Below are positions 10,149 through 19,884 of a stretch of DNA of 64,000 nt, in pieces (positions within the stretch are counted from its first letter, which is position 1; the number at the start of each line of letters is the position of its first letter). A program made the position numbers and the translations under genes. The notes beneath the pieces are model-generated. The model ran no database searches. It had not been told where the DNA came from and saw nothing but the letters and a program-made list of their open reading frames with translations. Source of the DNA: Aeoliella straminimaris (GTDB lineage: Bacteria > Planctomycetota > Planctomycetia > Pirellulales > Lacipirellulaceae); NCBI RefSeq assembly GCF_024054565.1, contig NZ_JAMXLR010000089.1, positions 1-64,000 of the forward strand, read 5' to 3'.

Positions 10149-12878
10149 ATGTCACCCGACGAGATCCAATGCGAATTCCCCACCCTGCCTCGGCTGGTCG
10201 CGGCGTGGCAAGCGGGCGATCTCTCGCTGCAGGACCAAGGTTTTGCCGAGCTCAACACCCTGTTGCGAAGCGATCGTTCCGCAAGAAGCTACTTCCTGGA
10301 GGCCATGCAAATTGATGCAGAACTTCGCTGGCGAATGGCGTCCACGCACGAGGTGGACTGCGCGCTGGCTAGCGATGCCGAAGGCACCCCAAGGCCAATC
10401 GCCAGCATCCTGCTCAGCGAATTGTCCTTCCGCAACGATGAAGCATTTGCCGACGTCTACCAGTGTGTAGGCCAGAGCGAAGAACACGCTCAGCTCTGGC
10501 TGCGGCTATATCCGGCCATCAGGGCGTGCGTGTTGCTCTGCCACCCTTCATTGTGTTCGGCGGATGCCGAGGCGAACGCCATCTGCTCCAGCTTGGTCCA
10601 TCAACGGCTCGCATCGATGTCGCTCGACGAGTTTCGCCGTCTTGTTGGCAAAACCACCGTGGCGCAGGTTTCGCAAAGCCTTCGCCACCTCGGCAACAAG
10701 CAAGCGAAGTCGTACTGCTCCATCGTGGAACTGTGCCTGGAGACCGCCGTCGAACTGGATACATCGGAAATCTATGAGTCGGTCGAAGCAATTGTGCCTC
10801 ACCAGCTACCGACTGACTCTTTACGACTGTTGTGCATGCGTTATCTGATCGAGCAAACGCCAGCTCAAATGGCCTCTAGGCTCGCAGTGTCATCGCAACG
10901 TGCAGTCTCCCTGCTCGCCGAAGCACGCAACCTTGTTTGGAGAGCCTGCACGGGGGCATCGTCTCAACCCGTCGTCTCACCTCACGACAAGACACTGACG
11001 TCGCTTAACTGTTTTTTCGACGGGGGGCCGGCACAAGCAGCCCTCTCGCAAGAAGCCACCCCTGGCGTCTTCGGTTCGAAGTCGCTCGACAGCCTGTTGA
11101 CTTGGCTGACTAGCGGCACGCAAAACTGCCGATGCTTGCTAACTTTCGCTCTCATTCACGAGGCACTATACCGCCAGTTGTCGCTGCCTCAGTTGCTCAA
11201 CGAGTCTCAAACCCGGAAGGACGAGGAGTTCCATGCGGTAGTCACCGACATGGTCAGCCAGCTGGAAGACGTCCCCGCCACATCTCCCCCGAAACTTGCC
11301 ACGCGATCTAAACCGGTTACGTCGCGTGCTGCCGTGGGGTGGCTTGCCGCAATTGCGGCTGCCTTGTTGGTGGCCGCCACGAGTGCACTATGGCTGCTGC
11401 CCAAATCGAAGCAAGGCGGCGTCAACCACACGACCGTTACGGAGGAGACTCCCATTCATGTCGAGACTCCCAAACCAGCTGCAGAACCTATCGCACCGCC
11501 ACAGCCGGTGGTAGTGGGGACGGTTATGACCGCGCTGAATCTTCCCGATGGTCATCCCTTGAACGGGATTGGCGGTCTGGTGTTCGCGGGACAAACAGTC
11601 GAACTAACCGAGGGCATTGTCCAAATTTCGACGGTTTCTGGTAGCCAGTGGGTGCTCGAGGGCCCCATCTCCGTGACGCTAAGTGAAGATAGCTCTGTCA
11701 CTTTACAGCATGGAAGACTTGTCGGCCTGAACAGTGGCCAACAGATTCCGCTGGTGGTACACACGCCTAACGCAAAGGTAGTGGATGTTGGCACCGAATT
11801 TGGCGTGGGGGTCGATGAAGACCTCACGACCTTTGTCGCCGTGTACCAGGGGGAAGTACAACTCGCCCCGACCTCTGCTGGCAACGAACAAGTGGCCGCA
11901 GAAGTTGTGGCAGTCGAGGCCAATACCCAAGTCGTCCTCCCTAGCAATCCGCGGCAGGCGATTACTCCCCAGTCGCTGGTGCACGACCGAGGGTTTATTC
12001 GCCCGGACGAGGTGCAACTGCGAGTGGAGCAGGAGCAAGGCTCTCTTTTGGCAGCAGAGAAAGTCGCCTTCTACGAAATGCTGCGTACCCAAGGACTTTT
12101 GGCGTATCAGAGCTTTCATGGCGACTCGCAAGGTAAAGAGTTTACCTTTGGATTCGCCGAGCCCTATATCCGACCTTCCGGCATAGGGAAATTCGGTACC
12201 GATTTAGCCGTTGGCAGCACCGCTTTCGCTTCCTCGCAGTCTCTGGTACTCGCCAATAAAGACTCCGTATTCTTGGATTTGGATGTTTCAGATCGGTCAC
12301 CACTAGCGAGGAGCGAGTTGGTCGACGACACAGGGCAACTCGGAAATAAGCCAGGAGAGATTTGGCTCTTCTGGAGATCACAATCAACCTTGCAGGCCAA
12401 CCAGCGATTTCAATGGGTTGGGCTATCGATGATGCGGGGCGACGAGCGGGGGGTAGATGAGCCACTCTTCATTGGGCAACCGAGTGGACTTTCGACCTTT
12501 GGCATCCAATCCTATGGAGGTGACGAAGTACAGCACGAGTTGGATATCGCGCCCCAGATACCTGGCGTACAACCTTTAAATAGCGACAGCCGCCCTCACC
12601 ACTGGGTGACGCGAATTGACTGCAAAGGTGAGGGCCACGTCACGGTGTCGGTTTGGTGCGATGTAGACCCTTCGCGCGTCGAGTCAGTGGCACCTCAGAC
12701 AGAACAAGCTTACGAAAATTTTTCCTTCGACCGCCTTCGCCTGGAGGTGTCCCAAGCAGGAGATCGGGGACAGTGCGCCTTCGACCAAGTAGTGCTGGGT
12801 ACTTCCGCCGATGCGATCAATTCGGTACTGTCACTCGCCGCCAAGCATCCCCAGGGATCGGTCCACGAAGTCGATTGA
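10149..12878 (+). CDS. FecR-type anti-sigma with an embedded degenerate sigma-like domain and LamG-like outer domain
   Basis: A 909-residue membrane protein. Residues 10-60 resemble the cytoplasmic anti-sigma domain of this family. Residues about 114-268 look like a decayed sigma factor: SADAEANAICSSLV aligns with region 2, and LRLLCMRYLIEQTPAQMASR with the following VSSQRAVSLLAEAR aligns with region 4 of the adjacent sigma gene. Residues 280-350 resemble a second anti-sigma-type segment. A membrane helix lies at 394-417, a FecR domain at about 470-570 (VVDVGTEFGVGV) and a LamG-like outer domain at 645-909. The start at 10149 is preceded by AGGAA. The outer domain shares the LFIGQPSG-type motif with the neighbouring PEP-CTERM proteins. 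The anti-sigma role follows from family and adjacency; the sigma-like part is my reading. Confidence 0.85.
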   Translation: MSPDEIQCEFPTLPRLVAAWQAGDLSLQDQGFAELNTLLRSDRSARSYFLEAMQIDAELRWRMASTHEVDCALASDAEGTPRPIASILLSELSFRNDEAFADVYQCVGQSEEHAQLWLRLYPAIRACVLLCHPSLCSADAEANAICSSLVHQRLASMSLDEFRRLVGKTTVAQVSQSLRHLGNKQAKSYCSIVELCLETAVELDTSEIYESVEAIVPHQLPTDSLRLLCMRYLIEQTPAQMASRLAVSSQRAVSLLAEARNLVWRACTGASSQPVVSPHDKTLTSLNCFFDGGPAQAALSQEATPGVFGSKSLDSLLTWLTSGTQNCRCLLTFALIHEALYRQLSLPQLLNESQTRKDEEFHAVVTDMVSQLEDVPATSPPKLATRSKPVTSRAAVGWLAAIAAALLVAATSALWLLPKSKQGGVNHTTVTEETPIHVETPKPAAEPIAPPQPVVVGTVMTALNLPDGHPLNGIGGLVFAGQTVELTEGIVQISTVSGSQWVLEGPISVTLSEDSSVTLQHGRLVGLNSGQQIPLVVHTPNAKVVDVGTEFGVGVDEDLTTFVAVYQGEVQLAPTSAGNEQVAAEVVAVEANTQVVLPSNPRQAITPQSLVHDRGFIRPDEVQLRVEQEQGSLLAAEKVAFYEMLRTQGLLAYQSFHGDSQGKEFTFGFAEPYIRPSGIGKFGTDLAVGSTAFASSQSLVLANKDSVFLDLDVSDRSPLARSELVDDTGQLGNKPGEIWLFWRSQSTLQANQRFQWVGLSMMRGDERGVDEPLFIGQPSGLSTFGIQSYGGDEVQHELDIAPQIPGVQPLNSDSRPHHWVTRIDCKGEGHVTVSVWCDVDPSRVESVAPQTEQAYENFSFDRLRLEVSQAGDRGQCAFDQVVLGTSADAINSVLSLAAKHPQGSVHEVD

Positions 12879-13109
12879 GGCGTCCGACTCTATCGAGGGG
12901 AGCTGATGTCCATGTCCGCTCGAGTCGTCTACGCTTGCAGGTCATCACGAACCGCCTCGACATCCCAGCGGGCGCGACCGAGTAGGCGATGAAAACCGGG
13001 CGAAGTTTCGGCCCCCTGGCTTCGACAAGTTGCCAACTGGTCTTCCGCTGCACCCGCGAAAGCAGGCCGACACAACAAGCCAAACCGGTACACCAAAGAG
13101 TAAAGCCCT

Positions 13110-14576
13110 CTAGGTCCACTCGTTGGTCAACACCTTTGGCTCTTCAACGCCAGTGAGGCGAACGTCGAGTCCTTGTGATCGAACACTGAACCGGCGATAG
13201 TCGATGCCAAGCATGTCGAGCATCGTGGCGTGCAGGTCGCGGATGTGAACCGGATTTTCTGTCGCATGGTAGCCAAAGTCGTCAGTCTTGCCGTAGGTGG
13301 TACCTCCTTGAATGCCACCTCCTGAGAGCCACATCGAAAAACCCTTAATGTGGTGATCGCGCCCGATCTTTGACCGATCGCTTCCCTGCGACATGGGTGT
13401 GCGACCAAATTCACCGCCCCAGATCACCAGCGTCTCGTCGAGCATCCCGCGCTCCTTGAGATCATTAATCAACGCGAAGGCGGGGCGATCGGTCAGCTCG
13501 CAACACTGCTTCATGTATTTGTCGAGATTGTCGTGGTGATCCCAACCCCGGTGATATAGCTGGATAAACCTGACGCCACGCTCAGCCAGTCGCCGAGCCA
13601 TGATACAATTCGAGGCGAAGGACCCGTCACCGGGCGTGGCTTGGTAGGCGTCGAAGACGTGTTGCGGCTCACCAGACAGGTCCATTAACTCCGGAACGGC
13701 CGTTTGCATACGAAACGCCATCTCATACGCGGCCAGGCGCGTCGCAATCTCTGGATCTCCCACTCTGCGGTACAGCTGTTTGTCGAAATCGCCGACCGTA
13801 TCCACCAATCGGCGCTGAGCGCGTTGACTTACGCCGGGTGGGTTCTGAACATAGTGCACCGGAGCTCCGGCTGCATTGAACTGCACACCCTGATAGCGGC
13901 TTGGCAGATTGCCACTTGCCCACTGGCGCGAAGCAATCGGCTGAGGGTTACGCCCCCCTTGGCTAGTAAGCACCACGAACGCAGGAAGGTCCAGGGTTTC
14001 GCTGCCAAGACCGTAGGTCACCCAAGCCCCCATGCTCGGCCGATTTGGCGTAATCGTCCCAGTATTGAGAAACGTGTGGGCCGGATCGTGATTGATCTGC
14101 TCGGTCACCATCGAGTTAACCACACAGATGTCGTCCGCCATTTTTCGATGCCAGGGTAGCAAATCACTGATCCTCTGCCCGCTCTGACCGCAGGGGACAA
14201 ACCTCGCTCGGGGTGCAAGGATCCTCAGCTCCTTCGACTGCAACTGAGCGATCGGCTGGCCCTCGGTGAGCGAAGTGGGCATCGGCTCGCGATCGCGTCG
14301 CACCAGTTCGGTCTTGAAGTCAAATGTTTCAAGATGCGAGGGTCCACCGGCCATACATAGAAAGATAACTCGCTTGACACGCGGGCGATGGTGAGGCAAA
14401 CCCGCTAGAGCGTCAGTAGGCAGACGTGTAGCCGTGGCGCCGCGACTATCGTCTGCCAGCAGCGCTCCCAATGCGCCGATCCCCAATCCCACGCCCGACT
14501 GCTTCAGAAAAGTCCGACGGGCGGAGATGGACGTACGACCAGCAGTGGATTTGCAGTTGGAGTCAGTTCCGTGCAT
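13110..14576 (-). CDS. DUF1501 protein, Tat-exported, sulfatase-like fold
   Basis: About 488 residues with a twin-arginine signal ([10 protein letters not shown]) and a DUF1501 body related to alkaline phosphatase/sulfatase folds. Motifs include [33 protein letters not shown] and [13 protein letters not shown]. The gene overlaps the preceding PSD1 gene by 14 bases if it starts at ATG 14576, or by 23 bases from the in-frame GTG at 14585. PSD1/DUF1501 pairs are abundant in planctomycetes and are usually treated as a secreted redox or hydrolytic couple of unknown substrate. It is the last gene of the seven-gene module B run; 231 bases with no supported gene separate it from the convergent anti-sigma. 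Confidence 0.9.
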   Translation of the reverse strand: MHGTDSNCKSTAGRTSISARRTFLKQSGVGLGIGALGALLADDSRGATATRLPTDALAGLPHHRPRVKRVIFLCMAGGPSHLETFDFKTELVRRDREPMPTSLTEGQPIAQLQSKELRILAPRARFVPCGQSGQRISDLLPWHRKMADDICVVNSMVTEQINHDPAHTFLNTGTITPNRPSMGAWVTYGLGSETLDLPAFVVLTSQGGRNPQPIASRQWASGNLPSRYQGVQFNAAGAPVHYVQNPPGVSQRAQRRLVDTVGDFDKQLYRRVGDPEIATRLAAYEMAFRMQTAVPELMDLSGEPQHVFDAYQATPGDGSFASNCIMARRLAERGVRFIQLYHRGWDHHDNLDKYMKQCCELTDRPAFALINDLKERGMLDETLVIWGGEFGRTPMSQGSDRSKIGRDHHIKGFSMWLSGGGIQGGTTYGKTDDFGYHATENPVHIRDLHATMLDMLGIDYRRFSVRSQGLDVRLTGVEEPKVLTNEWT

Positions 14577-16962
14577 TGGTTTCACTCAGGTTCAAGAGCA
14601 CTCGACTTACAGCAGTCCATGCAGCCAGCTCCGTCGTCTCCAGGGACTCATTCACAGGGGCGAGCCCCACGCCCAGCAACTGCTTGGCGTTCGCGGGGTG
14701 ATTCGCGAAGTCTTGCCGACACTCGGCCAGACAGTCAAGCAACTTGTCTCGCTCGTCCTGCTCCGGCTGACGAGAGGTCGCCAGCTCGAAGGCGGCGTCG
14801 ACCCGATCCGCGTCACTGTTGGCCGGTATCAGCAGGACTCTTGCGGCTAGGCCTCGTGCCGCTTCGACGAAGGATGGATCGTTCATCAGCGTCAGCGAGG
14901 CAAGTGGCGTATTAGAACGGGGTCTTTCTGCCGTACACTGCTCGCGGTTGGGTGCATCAAATGCCGCCAGCATCGGGTGCAGAAACTGTCGCTGCCAGTG
15001 CATGTAGACACCGCGCCGCCATTGGCGTTCGTCGGAGTGGGCATGGTACTTTCGCTTAGGAAAGTTCAAATGCCTGTAGTGCCCCTCCGGTTGATAAGGC
15101 TTGATGCTTGCGCCACCAATTTCATGGACAATCAATCCCGAGATCGAGAGCGCGTTGTCACGTATCATCTCAGCCGGCAGCCGGAATCGTGCTTGACGCG
15201 CGAGCCATCGATTGTAGGGATCGATCTCTAACATTTGCCCATTGACGTTGGACGCTTGCCGATAGGTCCGACTGAGGACAATGGTACGCATCATATGCTT
15301 GATGTCCCAACCGCTTTCGACAAATTCGACCGCCAATGCGTCGAGCAGCTTGGAATGTGACGGCGGTTCGCCTTGCGCGCCGAAATCCTCCAAATTCGGC
15401 GCTAGCCCCTTGCCGAACGCGAGTGCCCAGAATCGGTTGACCATCACCCGTGCTGTCAGACCTCCTATTCCCTGGCTGTCGTCACATAACCACTTTGCGA
15501 GATCAAGTCGCGTCGCTCGCCGACCCTCGACCTCGAGCTGGCCAAATGTTGCGGGTACCGCGGGCTCGACAATCTCGCCAGTATCGTCCATCCAGTTGCC
15601 CCGCGGCAGGACTCGCGTCACGCGTGGGGTGGTGTGTTTGGTGATCATAATTCGCCGGGCCGACTTCATGATCTTTTCCACTTCGGCATCGATCTCCGCC
15701 AGTCGCTTCTGTGGCGATTCTACGCTCACGGTATTGGCCAACACCTTTGCTTTGGATGCCTGACGAATTCGATCCGCTTCCTTCTCCAATCGCGCGATCG
15801 CAGCTTCTTCCTCGTCGCTTAGAACTGTGATCTCTGGACGACGCAGCGTGAATTCCCGGTTGACGATGTAGGTTAGATGGTGCGTGTCGTCGATATCGGC
15901 GAAGAACGCAGCGAGCGAGTAAAACTCCTTGGTAGAGAGAGGATCGTACTTGTGATCATGGCATTGGCAGCAGCCCATGGTCGACGCCATCCACACGGCA
16001 GAGAGATTTCGCACGCGATCCGCTGCGTAGATGGCCGTGTACTCTTTCACCTGCACTCCACCTTCGTGATTGGTCTGCAGCAGGCGGTTGTAGCCCGAAG
16101 CAATCAGGTTCTGCTCTTCGTCACTGGGCAGAAAGTCGCCAGCCAACTGCGCGACGGTAAAATCGTCGAACCGCATATTGTTGTTAAATGCATTGATCAC
16201 CCAGTCGCGGTAAGGGCTCGCATGGTGGTTCTGGTCGCCGTGGTAGCCGACCGTGTCCGCATAGCGAACCAAATCGAGCCAGAACATGGCCATTCGCTCG
16301 CCGTATCGTGGCGACGCCAATAGTCGATCGACCAGTGTTTCGTAGGCGTCGGGCGACTGATCTGCCAGAAACGCTCGAACCTCTTCAGGAGTAGGCGGCA
16401 AGCCGGTGAGATCGAAGCTAAGCCGGCGAATCAATGTGATTCGGTCTGCGTCGGGCGAAGGAGCCATGCCACTGTCGCGCATGGTTTCATGGACATAAGT
16501 GTCGATCCAATGCGTCTCCCATTTGTCACCGCCGGGGGGCGATCGTCCCGCATCAACGGGTTTCAGGTAGGCCCACGCTTCGGAATACGTTCCGCCTGCG
16601 GCAATCCACTCCCTGAGCGTCGCGATCTCCTCGGCGGAAAGTTGCTTGCCAGCGTCACTTGGCGGCATACGCTCCCCGTCGTCTGCGGTTTCAATGCGGC
16701 GTACAAGCTCGCTTTCATCAGGTTGCCCAGCGACGATGGCTGGTGTGCCCAATTCCTCAGACTTGGCATGTTCCTCAAGGTCCAACCGCAAGTCTGCCGC
16801 GCGTGATTCGGCATCTGGCCCGTGACAGTGGAAGCAATGTGTGGACAGAATCGGCCGAACATCACGATTGAAATCGATAGTCGTTTCGGCACAAACACCT
16901 TCTCCCGCGACCAACAGCAGGCCAGTGGCGATCGTGACGAGGATTGGACGGCGTAGGCGCAT
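14563..16962 (-). CDS. PSD1/PSCyt1 protein (DUF1549 and DUF1553) with cytochrome c motif
   Basis: A 799-residue secreted protein with a signal peptide from MRLRRPILV to about residue 25. A planctomycete cytochrome c domain follows, with the haem motif CFHCHGP near residue 42 and a distal MPP. Then come DUF1549 (DLTGLPPTPEEVRAFL, YGERMAMFWLDLVRYADT) and a C-terminal DUF1553 (GLTARVMVNRFWALAFGKGL, TPLASLTLMNDPSFVEAARG). I chose ATG 16962 at the signal peptide; an ATG at 17046 would overlap the upstream gene and precede no conserved sequence. It probably works as an electron-transfer partner of the DUF1501 protein it overlaps. Substrate unknown. Confidence 0.92.
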   Translation of the reverse strand: MRLRRPILVTIATGLLLVAGEGVCAETTIDFNRDVRPILSTHCFHCHGPDAESRAADLRLDLEEHAKSEELGTPAIVAGQPDESELVRRIETADDGERMPPSDAGKQLSAEEIATLREWIAAGGTYSEAWAYLKPVDAGRSPPGGDKWETHWIDTYVHETMRDSGMAPSPDADRITLIRRLSFDLTGLPPTPEEVRAFLADQSPDAYETLVDRLLASPRYGERMAMFWLDLVRYADTVGYHGDQNHHASPYRDWVINAFNNNMRFDDFTVAQLAGDFLPSDEEQNLIASGYNRLLQTNHEGGVQVKEYTAIYAADRVRNLSAVWMASTMGCCQCHDHKYDPLSTKEFYSLAAFFADIDDTHHLTYIVNREFTLRRPEITVLSDEEEAAIARLEKEADRIRQASKAKVLANTVSVESPQKRLAEIDAEVEKIMKSARRIMITKHTTPRVTRVLPRGNWMDDTGEIVEPAVPATFGQLEVEGRRATRLDLAKWLCDDSQGIGGLTARVMVNRFWALAFGKGLAPNLEDFGAQGEPPSHSKLLDALAVEFVESGWDIKHMMRTIVLSRTYRQASNVNGQMLEIDPYNRWLARQARFRLPAEMIRDNALSISGLIVHEIGGASIKPYQPEGHYRHLNFPKRKYHAHSDERQWRRGVYMHWQRQFLHPMLAAFDAPNREQCTAERPRSNTPLASLTLMNDPSFVEAARGLAARVLLIPANSDADRVDAAFELATSRQPEQDERDKLLDCLAECRQDFANHPANAKQLLGVGLAPVNESLETTELAAWTAVSRVLLNLSETNARN

Positions 16963-17020
16963 ATCGGTAGCGGGGCGGGGGAACTTAAGGACTAGCACAA
17001 GAGCATTCGACGCCAGCCGA

Positions 17021-18298
17021 TCAACCGATGATCTCGCTGACGTCAATCAGGTAGAGTTGTCGGCCCATATCGTGGGGTGAATCAATACAGACGGTGCGGC
17101 CATCGCGGCTGGCACGGGGGTGGGTATCGCATCGCCATTCGCCCTTATATTCGGCGGGACTCGGGAAGTGCCCTAGCGGCAACTTGCGATTGGTGGGGAT
17201 ATGGTACAGGTATGGATGTTGCAGCCGCTTTGAATCGGGGTAAGTATCGTTTAGAACCCACTGGCTGTTGGACTTAGGCAGATAGGTGTTATGCCCGTTC
17301 TGTGTCATCACGTCGGGGCCGACAGGGTGCACTTCATTCGTTCTGTCTTTGTAAAGATAGAATTTGTTGCCATGCGAGGGATGCCATGCCCAGGCCATCA
17401 CGTGCTGTGGATCGCGCCAAATGAAGTGAGACGTCTGCCCATAAGGATCCAGCACGTACGGATCGGTGCCATCAGGATTGATGGTAAACGCCCGTGTTGC
17501 CCAGCCGCGGCCAACAGTCCAGCGTTGCAGGAACCAGATGCGCGACCCATCGGTATTGAACAGCAAGTGGTTGAACCAATGCAAGGAGTCGTCCGCAAAT
17601 CCCAGCCGCTCAGAGCCCTCAAAGGGAATTTCAATCGCTTGTGCCAGGCTCATGATGAGCTTACGCTCACCGCTGTCCAAGTCAACGATCCACAAACCGG
17701 AATCCTCAGGGGCTCCAACTGATTTGTTCTTGTCCGGCACCCCGGCGTAGCCATATCCAGGGCGGCGATCATTCAGCCGGGCAAAGTCGGTGGTAATGGC
17801 AAACTTACCATCGGGGCTGACGTTATAGATCGGATAGGGAAGCGTCCGCTTTTCGTTTGTTTCAACATCCAGAATGTGCGACACATACTGATCGTCCTGG
17901 CGGTCGTTCCAGATCACCTCGTGGCGTCTGTTCGGGATCCATTGCAGCATACACCCCTGCTGCCATCCCCAGGCTTTTGATTCGCCCAATTCAATCCACT
18001 CATCGCCGTTCTCAGTATCGACCATGCCAACCCGGATCACGTCATCCGCGGTGGGCGAGCGGTGTTCGAAGTCGACCTGGTTGCTGAGGACAAACCGATT
18101 GTCTTCGCTAAACTGCCATTTGTCGTAGTAACCAAACCAGTGGTGCTTCGGCCCACCGGTAATGCGTCGCACCGGTGGGAGTCGATCCACCGAATCGCGG
18201 GCCAGCAGCGGGCTGGCTCCCATAGCCATAACCGAAACGGCGGCGGTGGTGTGGCGTAAGAAATCGCGACGACTGGTACTGTTCATGATTCGCTGCAT
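17021..18298 (-). CDS. Tat-exported beta-propeller-like protein
   Basis: A 425-residue protein with a twin-arginine signal (SRRDFLRHTT) and repeated WD/TolB-like strands (YNVSPDGKFAITTD, LFNTDGSRIWFL, GLWIVDLDSGER). It may belong with oligogalacturonide lyase- or TolB-like six-bladed propellers, but I cannot see a diagnostic catalytic set. An alternative start is ATG 18286. It lies 31 bases after the lipoprotein gene and 58 bases before PSD1, so it is probably co-transcribed with them. I do not assign a reaction. Confidence 0.75.
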   Translation of the reverse strand: MQRIMNSTSRRDFLRHTTAAVSVMAMGASPLLARDSVDRLPPVRRITGGPKHHWFGYYDKWQFSEDNRFVLSNQVDFEHRSPTADDVIRVGMVDTENGDEWIELGESKAWGWQQGCMLQWIPNRRHEVIWNDRQDDQYVSHILDVETNEKRTLPYPIYNVSPDGKFAITTDFARLNDRRPGYGYAGVPDKNKSVGAPEDSGLWIVDLDSGERKLIMSLAQAIEIPFEGSERLGFADDSLHWFNHLLFNTDGSRIWFLQRWTVGRGWATRAFTINPDGTDPYVLDPYGQTSHFIWRDPQHVMAWAWHPSHGNKFYLYKDRTNEVHPVGPDVMTQNGHNTYLPKSNSQWVLNDTYPDSKRLQHPYLYHIPTNRKLPLGHFPSPAEYKGEWRCDTHPRASRDGRTVCIDSPHDMGRQLYLIDVSEIIG

Positions 18299-18329
18299 CT
18301 CAAACTCTCTGGTTCAGACAGGTTTCCGT

Positions 18330-18779
18330 CTAATCCGCCAGATCGACGCTGAACTCGCTTTCCCCTTCAACCACCGTATGCCGTAAGGGACTGGTAAGGG
18401 TGCTGCTAAACTTGGCGGGAATATTCTCCCTCGTGGTAGACCTCTGTTGGGCCAAGGGCTTAGATCCATCGAAATCGCCAATCTCGCGCCCGCCCTGCGT
18501 ATCGGGTGGGACTACCGCCACGACGTACTCACCAGTCTTCAGTTCGTCGACGTGGAAGGAACCATCAGAATCAAGTGGTACCGCAAGGACGCTGCCGATG
18601 TCGCCACTCTCAAACATTATATGTGCTTTGCCAATCGGCTGCTGATTGAATGTGACTTGCCCGTGGACCTCGCCAGTTCCATTATCTGTTCGCCCGCAAC
18701 CAATGGCGGTGGCTGCCATCAACGCTACGCAGACGCACGCCGCAGCGAGGAATGGACGTACATTCGATTGCTTGGGCAT
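18330..18779 (-). CDS. small lipoprotein with carboxypeptidase regulatory-like fold (module B)
   Basis: A 149-residue exported protein with a hydrophobic leader and AIGC lipobox near residue 28. A transthyretin/carboxypeptidase-regulatory-like domain follows (VHGQVTFNQQPIGKAHIMF, DSDGSFHVDELKTGEYVVAV). This family routinely follows DUF1559 genes in planctomycetes; here it lies 26 bases downstream of one. Another is at 49002-49406. It is probably an outer-surface or periplasmic structural lipoprotein. Function unknown. Confidence 0.85.
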   Translation of the reverse strand: MPKQSNVRPFLAAACVCVALMAATAIGCGRTDNGTGEVHGQVTFNQQPIGKAHIMFESGDIGSVLAVPLDSDGSFHVDELKTGEYVVAVVPPDTQGGREIGDFDGSKPLAQQRSTTRENIPAKFSSTLTSPLRHTVVEGESEFSVDLAD

Positions 18780-18805
18780 ATCAGGACCAAAAGAGAAAAA
18801 GGGAA

Positions 18806-19840
18806 CTATTCGACGGAGACCAAGCCATCGTACCGGCAGCCTAACCGTCGCAGCGCTTCCATGGACGTATCATTGGTCAGGAATCGAACGCTGCCATCGG
18901 CAATAAGAACGTTCACTCCGCCAGGGTGATCGGAGGTAAGGCTCTTATTGAATTCACCAAAGTGCGACTTGCCAGCTTGTCGCACGCTGAGCCAGTCGGT
19001 GTTGTTAATGGGGTACCGTAGCGTCGTCATGTTATAGAGGAATACATCCGTACCTCGAACGTCATCCAACGGCACGGGATCCACTCCATGGCCTGACATC
19101 TGACCATCGCAGGAACTCGAAAACACCCCACCCGTGGCACAGCTACGAATGTCCCTTTGCTTCTCCGGATTGTTTTGCTCGAATCCCCACCCCGATTGTT
19201 CGCCCATTGCCATGGTGTTGGAAAGGCCATCCGTAATTCGCTTGGGTTTCAACAAGCTATCCGCGTAAAACAGTCCATTGCGCGAGAGCAGTCCACGCTG
19301 CACTGGTACAACTTCTCGATACTCGGGGCTATTGATCTTGTTGTCAGTGGCGCCAGAAATCGCTACGTACATGGGCATCACATGACCTTCGTAGAGCGGA
19401 TTCAGGTTGTCTTCGTCCAGCACCACGCGTTGCGGCAACGTGCTGGTGGGACACCATAAGTAGGAGGGCGACCAGGACTGCAGTAACGCTGCATTCTTGG
19501 TGCCGGGGGTACCGTATCCAGCCCAGCGATTGCCCGTCTTTTCGAGCTGATCGAACAACACTTCGTCTTCGACATAGGGAATCACGGAGTCGAAGAACCC
19601 TTTAATCTCGCACTTATAGCCACCGGTTGGTAAGGTACCCTTGGCGGTCAGGTGGTTGTGCAGCGCGAGCCCCAACTGCTTCAGATTATTCACGCACTGT
19701 GTACGGCGAGCGGCCTCTCGGGCGGCCTGCACGGCCGGCAAGAGCAGGGCAACTAGAATCCCGATAATGGCAATCACCACTAGCAATTCGACTAAAGTAA
19801 AGCCGATATTGCGATGCGGTAGGTGTTTACGCAGCATCAT
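18806..19840 (-). CDS. DUF1559 pseudopilin-like protein (module B)
   Basis: About 344 residues with a pilin-like N-terminus (HRNIG then [14 protein letters not shown], cleavage after Gly), an [10 protein letters not shown] segment and a C-terminal H-X9-DG motif ([13 protein letters not shown]). I chose the ATG at 19840 because GGGAG lies about eight bases upstream; a longer frame to 19882 has no such site. It sits 44 bases after the FecR gene and 26 before the lipoprotein gene. Role presumed extracellular fibre or secretion-associated. Confidence 0.92.
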   Translation of the reverse strand: MMLRKHLPHRNIGFTLVELLVVIAIIGILVALLLPAVQAAREAARRTQCVNNLKQLGLALHNHLTAKGTLPTGGYKCEIKGFFDSVIPYVEDEVLFDQLEKTGNRWAGYGTPGTKNAALLQSWSPSYLWCPTSTLPQRVVLDEDNLNPLYEGHVMPMYVAISGATDNKINSPEYREVVPVQRGLLSRNGLFYADSLLKPKRITDGLSNTMAMGEQSGWGFEQNNPEKQRDIRSCATGGVFSSSCDGQMSGHGVDPVPLDDVRGTDVFLYNMTTLRYPINNTDWLSVRQAGKSHFGEFNKSLTSDHPGGVNVLIADGSVRFLTNDTSMEALRRLGCRYDGLVSVE

Positions 19841-19884
19841 CCAAGTTCTCCCAGCTTGGTAGTTAGCAAGCAATAGCAACAACG

